Shown piece after piece: positions 1-5,590 of a stretch of DNA of 7,092 nucleotides. Each line of letters starts with the position of its first letter. Position 1 is the first letter of the stretch. The notes under the pieces were generated by a model. That model did not search any database. It was not told the origin of the DNA and was given only the letters and a program-made list of their open reading frames with translations. The stretch comes from Ktedonobacterales bacterium (GTDB lineage: Bacteria; Chloroflexota; Ktedonobacteria; Ktedonobacterales; JACDGC01), in assembly GCA_013815535.1 (NCBI GenBank), contig JACDGC010000187.1, forward strand, positions 1 to 7,092, given 5' to 3'. Both the position numbers and the translations under genes were made by a program.

Positions 1-906
1 GAATGGTCCATTCGGCTGGGTAGGCGGCTCGGGCGCGTCGCGTGCCGCCGCAGCGGAGGCGTGGTGTGACGGATTCGTCTCGGCAACATCGGGGCGCGAG
101 GGGGGCAGTGACCACGGCGGCGTGGAGCGGGGCGGCGGCACGTCCTCCGCGCCGATGATGGCCCCAAAGGCGTGCACCGCCTCTTCAGCCGACCCCAAGG
201 CACGCGGATGATCACTATCGATCAGGCGCTCGACGACATCACGCAAATGCGGGGGCACTTCACGGCCCGTCAACTCCCAATCGGTTTGCGCGCCCGTGGC
301 CTCTGGCGGGGGCGCTTGGCGGCCCGCCAGCAACAGCCAGAGTGCCACGCCCACCGCCCGCAGATCACCCTGGGGCGTGGGGGTGGCGACCGACCAAGGC
401 TCATCACCCGGCTTCAGCAGACGGCTGGCAGCGGCAAAATACGCCGCGTCGGGGGGCAGCAAGATATTATTGATGCGCATCGCGCCCCACTGGTCGCGAA
501 AGAGCGCTGCTGGGGTGAGGTCGCCATGCGCGACCCCTTGGCGATGGGCATGGGCCAGCGCCAGTGCCAGTTGCCGCCCGATGCGTGCCACGCTCCCCGT
601 CGAGAGCCGCGCATGAGCCAACTCGGTGAAGCGCTGACCAATGACATATTCCTGAATGATGACGAGTTGGCCCTCGTGCTCCAGCGCATCAAAGACACCG
701 ATATAGGCGGGGTGACCGATGCGCGCCGTCGCCCCCAAGGCCGCCCGATAGGCTTCGGTAAAAGCGGGACGCACCTGCTTGATGGCAACCAGGCGACGGA
801 GGATCTCATCCTCGCCGCGCACGACTGTGCTGCCCAGACCCTGGCCCAGCACTTCACCAATGACGTATCGGTTGCTGATGCGCGTCTGATGTGTGGTCGT
901 CGTCAC
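1..906 (-). CDS. Ser/Thr protein kinase-fold protein, probable pseudokinase (C-terminus beyond window)
   Basis: The first 302 codons are visible and the frame is open to the window edge. The GTG start at 906 is chosen for the AGGAGGG ribosome site at 912-918. The order of kinase motifs is clear: a glycine-rich loop (G21-Q-G-L-G25), a VAIK lysine (K43), a HP-x-x-I-type segment at 65-69, a catalytic-loop equivalent H127-G-D129-L-T-P-A-A134, a DFG-position segment R144-I-N-N147-I-L149, and a subdomain IX-like G-D181-L-x-A-V-G. The usual Asp-to-Asp spacing (18) is kept, so the alignment is firm. However, the loop Lys is Thr131, the metal-binding Asn is Ala134 and the DFG Asp is Asn147. No APE motif is evident. 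I infer a pseudokinase that may bind nucleotide or partners without efficient catalysis. A Pro-rich linker begins near residue 250, and what follows it is unseen. It is the last visible gene of the leftward cluster, 52 bases after the ROK gene. Confidence 0.85.
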   Translation of the reverse strand, partial: MTTTTHQTRISNRYVIGEVLGQGLGSTVVRGEDEILRRLVAIKQVRPAFTEAYRAALGATARIGHPAYIGVFDALEHEGQLVIIQEYVIGQRFTELAHARLSTGSVARIGRQLALALAHAHRQGVAHGDLTPAALFRDQWGAMRINNILLPPDAAYFAAASRLLKPGDEPWSVATPTPQGDLRAVGVALWLLLAGRQAPPPEATGAQTDWELTGREVPPHLRDVVERLIDSDHPRALGSAEEAVHAFGAIIGAEDVPPPRSTPPWSLPPSRPDVAETNPSHHASAAAARDAPEPPTQPNGPF

Positions 907-911
907 GCTCG

Positions 912-918
912 CCCTCCT
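912..918 (-). promoter_or_regulatory. Ribosome binding site of the kinase-like gene
   Basis: AGGAGGG on the minus strand, 5 bases before the GTG at 906. It is a near-perfect Shine-Dalgarno sequence and decides the non-ATG start of the kinase-like gene. Confidence 0.75.
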
Positions 919-958
919 GCCCGCCGTTGCCTTGAGTGACCTGCCGTGCCTCTACCCC

Positions 959-1993
959 TTAGTATATGCCACGGGCGGCGGCGTTTGCCAGGGCGAGCGT
1001 GCCGCGCAAGGCCACATCAGGTCCCAGTTCAGCCAAAACGATGCGCTCGGCCATTTCGTGGGCACGGGCAGGCGGCGCGAGGGACGCCAGACGTGCGCGC
1101 ACATCATCGCGCCAACTCACACCACAATAGGCCAGACTGCCGCCCAAAATGACGCGCTCCACATCCAAGAGCAACAGGCTTGCCAAGATGGCCTGCGCCA
1201 GGGGGGCGTTCGCCCCGGCCATCAGGGCCTCAGCAATGGGATCCCCTTCGCATGCGAGTTGCCAGATCTCGGTCACGGTCAACGCCTCAGCACGCCCACC
1301 AGTCAGGCGCATCACGGCGGCCTCGGTTGCGGGCGCTTCGACCAAGAGGCCGATCATGCGGCGCACCAAGGCCTGGGCAGAGACGCGCGTTTCAAGATGC
1401 CCGATGCCACCACAGGCACAGCGCTCCGTCGCGCCAGGGATGGGCAAATGGCCTAATGCCCCCAAATGCGGGCGCTGCAACAGGTGGCCCCCCCACCAAA
1501 CGCCGCAGGCGACCGTGCGGCTGAGATCCAGAAAGAGGCTAGCAGCGGCACCACGGCCAGCGCCCGCCAGTGCTTCACCCGACGTGGCGGCATCCGTCAC
1601 GGTGACCAGACGCACCAAGGGAGGGGGCAGTGCCCCCTCCCCTGACATTGACACCAACAGTGCCTCTGACGCCGTTGTCAGTCGCGCTGTGAAAGCATCG
1701 TGGTTCCAGTCACCACTCGGCGGCAAGGTCACCACCGTCCCGCGTTCCACGTCGAGCGTGGCTTCGAGGGCGAAGGTCAACGCCACCAGCCGAATGCCTT
1801 CTCGTCTGCTAGCATGTTGCAAGTCGCGTGCCAATTCTCCGAGCACGGTGATCGCTGTGGCAGGGGTCAGCGGCACCGCTGAGACGCGTTGACGACGCGC
1901 CAGAACGTCGCCAGCGGTCGTCGCCAGCGCCACCTGCATGAGCGTCGTGTGGCGGGTGAGCGTCGCACCCAGCACCACCTCAGTCGTGCTCAC
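959..1993 (-). CDS. ROK-family protein with degenerate kinase motifs
   Basis: 344 residues with a GTG start. ROK proteins are sugar kinases or sugar-responsive repressors of the actin/hexokinase fold. The visible ROK marks are GAGRG (144-148), a zinc site H182-x9-C192-x-C194-x4-H199 followed by L-E201, and a C-terminal V-I-L-G-G segment (281-285). The N-terminal phosphate loop, normally D-x-G-G-T, reads V7-L-G-A-T11. The second loop, normally G-T-G-x-G-G-G, reads S-R-T-V-A-C-G (158-164). An Asp is present near the catalytic column (D134), but its usual Asn neighbours are absent. There is no N-terminal helix-turn-helix, so it is not an Mlc/NagC-type repressor. The spacing of the zinc ligands is exactly that of the family, with His in place of the third Cys. 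I infer a sugar-binding or scaffold protein without normal kinase activity. The start overlaps the stop of the upstream ATPase gene (GTGA), and the GAGG ribosome site at 2004-2007 is weak, which suggests translational coupling. Confidence 0.85.
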   Translation of the reverse strand: MSTTEVVLGATLTRHTTLMQVALATTAGDVLARRQRVSAVPLTPATAITVLGELARDLQHASRREGIRLVALTFALEATLDVERGTVVTLPPSGDWNHDAFTARLTTASEALLVSMSGEGALPPPLVRLVTVTDAATSGEALAGAGRGAAASLFLDLSRTVACGVWWGGHLLQRPHLGALGHLPIPGATERCACGGIGHLETRVSAQALVRRMIGLLVEAPATEAAVMRLTGGRAEALTVTEIWQLACEGDPIAEALMAGANAPLAQAILASLLLLDVERVILGGSLAYCGVSWRDDVRARLASLAPPARAHEMAERIVLAELGPDVALRGTLALANAAARGIY

Positions 1994-2862
1994 GCTTCGT
2001 CGTCCTCATCTTCGGGCAGGGCGTCAGCATCATCGGTCACGGGGTCGCCCCGAAACGTCCGGATGGCACGCAAGGTGGCATTGAAGTCCGCCCCTTCGTC
2101 GGCCAAGCGCTGCAACAGGGTTTCACGCCGCTCCACATCGGCCACAAAGGCAATGGCGTCCATGCCCACCCAGGCTGCCATGGTGGCTACGACCGCGTCG
2201 TCCGCGTTGCCAAAGGTATCGGTTGCGGCGTCCCAACGCGAGATCGGCAACGGCTGCACCTTCGCCGTGGCATCGTCGGTGGCGGGTGGCATAAAATGCG
2301 TCGTCAGCCACCGACGACGCCCACGCCATGTGCTGCCCTGCAAGCCAATATTCACGATGATTTGGATGCGATGCACGTCATGCACGGTCAGCCGCAGGTC
2401 TTGCCGCAAGATGCCCAGCACATCGGGCAAGGCATCCGCGTGGCAACTGGTGGCGATGGTATACCCATCCGCTGGCAGCCGCAGGAAGGTGCGGGCCTTG
2501 CCCCCCCACATATAAATCGGCAGATGGTCACTGACCTCGTTCGCCAACACTGTCGTCTCGCCAGGGGGCACATCCCCACGGAAAGCGAAATCTTCGTATA
2601 TGCCCAGGGTATAGACCAGCCCGGTGCCAGCAGGATAGAACGGCAGCAGCGCGTTGAGGGTCGTCGTCTTGCCGACGCCAGGGGTGGGGTCCGTCGGTCC
2701 GGCGATGATGTAAGAGGCGCGTTTATCCAACAGCGCCCAAATGGTGGCGGCAGTGTGCGCATCGACGCTGCCGTGAGCAATGATCTCGGGCACAGAGAGT
2801 TGGTTGTCAGACTCATAATGCAAGCGATAGCGGTGGTAGGGATTGCTGGCATCGAAGTACAT
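1990..2862 (-). CDS. P-loop ATPase related to secretion/pilus ATPases (VirB11/CpaF/GspE-like), divergent
   Basis: 290 residues from the ATG at 2862, chosen for GAGGGA 8 bases upstream. An in-frame ATG at 2898 has no ribosome site. The P-loop region is G55-P-T-D-P-T-P-G-V-G-K65-T-T, which looks like the family's GPTGSGKTT with three extra residues. Y89-E-D91 resembles the Asp-box strand. A-N-E109-V-S-D matches the Walker B region (G-E-V-R-x), and T138-S-C-H141-A-D matches the His box (T-x-H-A-N). The protein lacks the large N-terminal domains of GspE/CpaF and the tetracysteine motif, and it ends in an acidic tail (about 15 of the last residues are D/E-rich). No pilin, secretin or membrane partner is visible here. 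The match rests on motif order only, so the fold assignment is moderate and the function unknown. It sits 66 bases after the phosphatase gene and is coupled to the ROK gene downstream. Confidence 0.75.
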   Translation of the reverse strand: MYFDASNPYHRYRLHYESDNQLSVPEIIAHGSVDAHTAATIWALLDKRASYIIAGPTDPTPGVGKTTTLNALLPFYPAGTGLVYTLGIYEDFAFRGDVPPGETTVLANEVSDHLPIYMWGGKARTFLRLPADGYTIATSCHADALPDVLGILRQDLRLTVHDVHRIQIIVNIGLQGSTWRGRRRWLTTHFMPPATDDATAKVQPLPISRWDAATDTFGNADDAVVATMAAWVGMDAIAFVADVERRETLLQRLADEGADFNATLRAIRTFRGDPVTDDADALPEDEDDEA

Positions 2863-2870
2863 GCGTGGGG

Positions 2871-2876
2871 TCCCTC
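2871..2876 (-). promoter_or_regulatory. Ribosome binding site selecting the ATPase start
   Basis: GAGGGA on the minus strand, 8 bases before the ATG at 2862. The alternative upstream ATG at 2898 is preceded by a C/T-rich stretch with no such signal, so the 12-residue longer form is disfavoured. Confidence 0.6.
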
Positions 2877-2928
2877 GTTTTCTGAGGCTGGTTCCCATTG
2901 TGCGGGCGCAAGGGGAAGGGGATGCAGG

Positions 2929-3810
2929 CTAGGCGGGCGTCGGCTGATCGGGGACGGAAAGAAAGGCCGCTGGGTCGTTGGGATGCTCAGGCGCGGCGCT
3001 GGTGAGGCTCTCATTCTTGGGCTCGGCCATCGGCTTCAGCCAGGCAGGAGCGGGCAACCAATTGAGCGCCAACACGGATGGGCCGCGATCGCCCTCGAAG
3101 GCCAAAGCGGTGATGCTGGCGTTGGGCACCTGCAACCATCCCGCGCCCTCGATGGGGAGCCGCAGATAGTGGCTCAGCAACAATTTCACCACATCTGCAT
3201 GCGCTACCAACATGACGTAATCCCCGAGCGATTCATCATGGCGGGCCGCCTCTGCCGCCGCCACGACACGTTGCAACACGTCATAAAAGCCTTCCACCCC
3301 GGCGGGCGGCTGGGTGGGGCGCTGCACGAAAGCCCGCCAGGTGGGGTCGTCTTTGTTGAGATCGGCGATCAGCTTGCCAGCCCATGGGCCTACATTGGTA
3401 TCCATCAAACGCGGCTCGAAATGCAGCGGAATGGCACGTCCCGCGATCACCCGTTCGGCGGTCTCTCGGGCGCGCTCCAGGGGGCTGCTGACCACGGCGG
3501 TCAGGGGCATCTCGCGCACGGCTTCGCCCAGGCGGTCGGCCTGGCGCTGCCCCTCCTCGGTCAGCCGCACATCGGGAAGCTGCCCCGGCAGACGATGCTC
3601 GACATTCCAGTGGGTCTGACCGTGGCGCACCACATAGAGCGTCACTTTGCGGAGGGGAGGTGCTGGCGTCGGTGCTTCCCCGTTGGTGGTGGGTGTCGTG
3701 GTTGCTTCGCTCAAAAGTTTCCTCATCCAACGGCGCTGGCCACGTGGTGGCCAACTGCCCACTAGCGCCAAGCGCAGCAGCAGCCACGCCAGCCGAAACC
3801 GCCTCTTCAT
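2929..3810 (-). CDS. Histidine phosphatase superfamily (phosphoglycerate mutase-like) protein
   Basis: 293 residues. The signature R62-H63-G64-Q-T is followed by S-S-P-L-E-R113-A-R, the L-x-D137-x-x-x-G-x-W segment (the family's acid residue, usually Glu, is Asp here) and the second histidine in V-A-H204-A-D. The full catalytic set of the superfamily is therefore present, and hydrolysis of a phosphomonoester through a phosphohistidine is expected. The substrate cannot be read from the sequence. The ATG at 3810 gives an N-terminus rich in Arg (MKRRFR) followed by a short hydrophobic run with one Arg inside (7-20), which could be a weak membrane anchor. A Thr/Pro linker precedes the catalytic domain and about 40 Pro/Ala-rich residues follow it. 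A GTG at 3885 in the same frame is an alternative start. The promoter at 3818-3847 argues for 3810 and a leaderless transcript. Confidence 0.85.
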   Translation of the reverse strand: MKRRFRLAWLLLRLALVGSWPPRGQRRWMRKLLSEATTTPTTNGEAPTPAPPLRKVTLYVVRHGQTHWNVEHRLPGQLPDVRLTEEGQRQADRLGEAVREMPLTAVVSSPLERARETAERVIAGRAIPLHFEPRLMDTNVGPWAGKLIADLNKDDPTWRAFVQRPTQPPAGVEGFYDVLQRVVAAAEAARHDESLGDYVMLVAHADVVKLLLSHYLRLPIEGAGWLQVPNASITALAFEGDRGPSVLALNWLPAPAWLKPMAEPKNESLTSAAPEHPNDPAAFLSVPDQPTPA

Positions 3811-3817
3811 AGGGCGA

Positions 3818-3847
3818 ATTGTAGCAGCAACTGGTCCTGTGTCGCAA
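3818..3847 (-). promoter_or_regulatory. Predicted promoter of the phosphatase gene, extended -10, probably leaderless
   Basis: On the minus strand TTGCGA (3842-3847) is followed after 18 bases by TACAAT (3818-3823), which is preceded by TGC to make an extended -10. Only 7 bases separate the -10 box from the ATG at 3810, so transcription would start at or next to the A of the start codon. No Shine-Dalgarno sequence is visible before that ATG, which fits a leaderless message. Confidence 0.55.
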
Positions 3848-3862
3848 GCGCGCGAGCGGAGC

Positions 3863-3879
3863 CATTCCGGCAGGGAATG
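3863..3879 (-). terminator. Short hairpin after rarA
   Basis: CATTCC and GGAATG form a 6-bp stem around a 5-base loop, 20 bases beyond the rarA stop codon. There is no T-run in either direction, so it is at best a weak or factor-dependent terminator separating rarA from the independently promoted phosphatase gene. Confidence 0.25.
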
Positions 3880-3898
3880 CCGCACGGATTCCCCACGG

Positions 3899-5290
3899 TC
3901 ATGTTTGAAGGTCTGCGTCGCGACGGCGTTGCAGCCAGGCCGCGACGCTCCGTTCCGCGCCCTCAGCGTGGTCACTTGGCACATAATAGCGGCGGTCGCG
4001 CAGATTTTCTGGCAAGTAGCCTTCTGGCTGCACGCTGGCAGCGGGTGGGCGTGCGGGATCTTCAGAGTCGATGCTTTCATAGACATCATGCGCATAGACA
4101 TAGCCACCGCCATACTTCGCGTCGCGCATCAGCTTGGTCGGGGCATTGCGCAGGTGCAGCGGCACGCCATCGTTGCGCGTGGCACGGACGTCAGCCTGCA
4201 CAGCCATATAGGCCCGTTCCAAGGCATTCGATTTCGGGGCACAAGCCAGATGCACCACCGCCTGGGCCAGCGCCAACGCCCCCTCGGGCATCCCCACGAA
4301 ATGCACTGCTTGTTGGGCGGCAACGGCGACCACCAGAGCTTGCGGGTCGGCCATGCCGATGTCTTCGCTGGCCATGCGAATGACGCGCCGCACGATGTAG
4401 AGCGGATCTTCCCCGGCCTCTAGCATGCGCCCCAGCCAATACAACGCCCCATCCGGATCAGAGCCACGCACGGATTTGTGCAACGCTGAAATCAGGTTAT
4501 AGTGTTCTTCACCACCCTTGTCATAGAGCAAGGCGCGGTGTTGCAAAGCATCTTCCACCAAAGGCAAGGTAAGGGTGCGCTCACCAATCGGCAAAGCGTT
4601 GGCAGCGGCTTCCAGCGCCGTCAGCGCGGCACGCGCATCACCATTGGCGAAGGTGGCGATGAAATCCAGGGCATCAGCGGGCAGCGTGAGCGCGCGCTCA
4701 CCCAAGCCCCGCTCGGGATCCGCCAGAGCACGCTGGATGATCAACTTGATATCGTCATCCGTCAGCGCATGCAGCGTGAAAACGCGCGAGCGTGAGAGCA
4801 AGGCCGCGTTGACCTCGAAACTTGGGTTTTCCGTCGTCGCGCCAATGAGGGTGATGGTGCCACGCTCCACATGGGGCAACGCGCTATCTTGCTGGGCCTT
4901 GTTGAAGCGATGGATCTCGTCGAGGAAGAGGATGGTGTGCTGCCCCGTCGCGCGCGACAGCTTGGCGGCATCCTCCACCACACGCCGCAGCTCAGCCACG
5001 CCAGCGGTGACGGCGCTCATCCGTACGAACCGGGCATGCGTGGTGTGGGCAATGACCTCCGCTAGCGTCGTTTTGCCGCTGCCCGGTGGTCCCCAAAAGA
5101 TCATCGAGGGGATGCGGTCGGCCTCGATGGCTCGCCGCAGGGCCCGCCCTGGTGCGATCAGGTGTGCTTGGCCAAGGACCTCATCCAGGGTATGCGGGCG
5201 CATGCGAGCAGCCAGCGGCATAGCCTCATTAGAGGCTGTTGGGGCAGACGGCTCTGGCTCCCCGCCAAACAAACTGCCTTGCTGCGACAT
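3899..5290 (-). CDS. rarA: Replication-associated recombination protein A (AAA+ ATPase)
   Basis: 463 residues, close to the usual length for RarA/MgsA (about 440-450). The protein belongs to the clamp-loader AAA+ group and acts at stalled replication forks with SSB. It shows Walker A G67-P-P-G-S-G-K73-T-T, Walker B L-F-L-D124-E125-I-H-R-F-N-K, sensor 1 G-A-T-T-E-N155-P-S-F-E, the arginine-finger stretch L-L-S-R-S-R169, and the C-terminal family blocks L-I-S-A-L-H-K-S-V-R-G-S, A-C-A-P-K-S-N-A and V-P-x-H-L-R-N-A-P-T-K. No catalytic residue is missing. The ATG at 5290 follows a GAGGT ribosome site at 5296-5300. The N-terminal Q4-G-S-L-F8 resembles a beta-clamp-binding pentapeptide. It is the first leftward gene of the window, divergent from padR, and is probably transcribed from an extended -10 at 5321-5329. 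Confidence 0.97.
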   Translation of the reverse strand: MSQQGSLFGGEPEPSAPTASNEAMPLAARMRPHTLDEVLGQAHLIAPGRALRRAIEADRIPSMIFWGPPGSGKTTLAEVIAHTTHARFVRMSAVTAGVAELRRVVEDAAKLSRATGQHTILFLDEIHRFNKAQQDSALPHVERGTITLIGATTENPSFEVNAALLSRSRVFTLHALTDDDIKLIIQRALADPERGLGERALTLPADALDFIATFANGDARAALTALEAAANALPIGERTLTLPLVEDALQHRALLYDKGGEEHYNLISALHKSVRGSDPDGALYWLGRMLEAGEDPLYIVRRVIRMASEDIGMADPQALVVAVAAQQAVHFVGMPEGALALAQAVVHLACAPKSNALERAYMAVQADVRATRNDGVPLHLRNAPTKLMRDAKYGGGYVYAHDVYESIDSEDPARPPAASVQPEGYLPENLRDRRYYVPSDHAEGAERSVAAWLQRRRDADLQT

Positions 5291-5295
5291 GGTCT

Positions 5296-5300
5296 ACCTC
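5296..5300 (-). promoter_or_regulatory. Ribosome binding site of rarA
   Basis: GAGGT on the minus strand, 5 bases before the ATG at 5290, supporting that start. Confidence 0.6.
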
Positions 5301-5304
5301 ACTC

Positions 5305-5319
5305 GTTCTTTTCAAGAAC
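5305..5319 (-). repeat. Hairpin in the rarA leader
   Basis: GTTCTT and AAGAAC (5305-5310 and 5314-5319) are perfect 6-bp arms around a 3-base loop. The hairpin lies a few bases upstream of the rarA ribosome site and at or just after the predicted transcription start. It could be a 5' stabilising stem or a protein-binding palindrome. Its role is unknown. Confidence 0.35.
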
Positions 5320-5320
5320 T

Positions 5321-5329
5321 AGTGTACCA
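5321..5329 (-). promoter_or_regulatory. Possible extended -10 of rarA
   Basis: TGGTACACT on the minus strand fits the extended -10 form TGnTAnnnT. No good -35 hexamer lies 16-18 bases upstream, so the call rests on the -10 alone. It would give a leader of roughly 25 bases. Confidence 0.35.
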
Positions 5330-5343
5330 TAGGGCAAGGAGTT

Positions 5344-5374
5344 GACACTTGCTCGTGCAAAAAAAAGAAGTGTC
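5344..5374. repeat. Inverted repeat GACACTT-N17-AAGTGTC
   Basis: Perfect 7-bp arms at 5344-5350 and 5368-5374 flank a 17-base spacer containing TTGC/GCAA and an eight-base A-run. There is no T-tail to make it an intrinsic terminator in either direction. A binding site for a dimeric regulator is possible but unproven. Confidence 0.4.
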
Positions 5375-5416
5375 TTACTGTGTATGCATCAGAAGTGCTC
5401 ATCTAGAACAGAAGTG
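5366..5416 (+). repeat. Three direct AGAAGTG repeats
   Basis: The heptamer AGAAGTG occurs at 5366-5372, 5391-5397 and 5410-5416, starts 25 and 19 bases apart. The copies are followed by TC, CTC and ATC, so the likeness extends slightly beyond the heptamer. They lie between the two divergent promoters. Confidence 0.45.
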
Positions 5417-5509
5417 ATCGCGCAGTCATTTTACGGCAGCGCGATGCGCCGCGAGCAACGCTCAGCATCTGTTCTTCGGGAAAAATAGCAAATTCACGTT
5501 CGAAGCAAG

Positions 5510-5527
5510 AAAGTCAGTATTGACTTT
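5510..5527. promoter_or_regulatory. Palindrome 1, candidate PadR operator over the -35 box
   Basis: AAAGTCA-GTAT-TGACTTT is a perfect 7-bp inverted repeat with a 4-base centre. It contains the -35 hexamer of the padR promoter (5520-5525). It shares AGTCAGTAyTGA with the second palindrome, as expected for repeated operators of one dimeric repressor. Confidence 0.55.
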
Positions 5528-5548
5528 TCGATGAAGCCCTGCTACCAT
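5520..5548 (+). promoter_or_regulatory. Predicted padR promoter
   Basis: TTGACT (5520-5525) is followed after 17 bases by TACCAT (5543-5548), preceded by TGC to make an extended -10. Transcription would start near 5555, giving a leader of about 35 bases before the GTG at 5591. Confidence 0.6.
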
Positions 5549-5552
5549 ATAG

Positions 5553-5562
5553 TCAGTACTGA
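5553..5562. promoter_or_regulatory. Palindrome 2, candidate PadR operator at the transcription start
   Basis: TCAGTACTGA is a perfect 10-bp palindrome centred on the predicted start of transcription. AGTCAGTACTGA at 5551-5562 repeats AGTCAGTATTGA at 5512-5523 with one change, 39 bases apart, so both sites may be bound on one face or bridged. Confidence 0.5.
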
Positions 5563-5577
5563 ATATCAGCATATGGC

Positions 5578-5583
5578 GAGGGG
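5578..5583 (+). promoter_or_regulatory. Ribosome binding site selecting the padR GTG start
   Basis: GAGGGG, 7 bases before the GTG at 5591. The in-frame ATG codons at 5531 and 5573 have no comparable signal, and the first lies upstream of the predicted transcription start. Confidence 0.6.
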
Positions 5584-5590
5584 TGAGTCC

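Larger units (their letters stand above)
5291..5590. other. Divergent intergenic region between rarA and padR
   Basis: This 300-base stretch holds no convincing gene on either strand. It contains the rarA leader and promoter candidate at its left end, an A-run, three AGAAGTG repeats, an inverted repeat (5344-5374), a GC-rich imperfect hairpin (5434-5451), and the padR promoter with its two palindromes at the right end. It is visibly more A/T-rich than the flanking leftward genes. Confidence 0.8.

Noticed and set aside
172..939. Plus-strand open frame of 255 codons and smaller frames over the same stretch
   Set aside because: The minus strand in this stretch encodes a recognisable kinase fold with a strong ribosome site. 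The plus-strand products are Arg/Gln/Pro-rich and without motifs.
1149..1892. Plus-strand open frame of 247 codons opposite the ROK gene
   Set aside because: Ser/Arg-rich mirror translation of a GC-rich gene. The ROK motifs on the minus strand account for the sequence.
2296..3765. Long plus-strand open frame of 489 codons
   Set aside because: It lies opposite the ATPase and phosphatase genes, has no family motifs or ribosome site, and is explained by the high GC content of the true minus-strand genes.
3811..4113. Extension of the phosphatase gene upstream into rarA
   Set aside because: The extended N-terminus would overlap the conserved C-terminus of rarA and has no phosphatase-family likeness. 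A promoter and a sensible start lie at 3810.
5342..5347. Perfect TTGACA -35 hexamer on the plus strand
   Set aside because: The bases 17 downstream read AAGAAG, with no -10 box at an acceptable spacing.
5434..5451. GC-rich imperfect hairpin (CGGC/GCCG with a bulge)
   Set aside because: The inner stem is only 2 bp and no T-run follows in either direction. Such structures are frequent by chance in GC-rich DNA.
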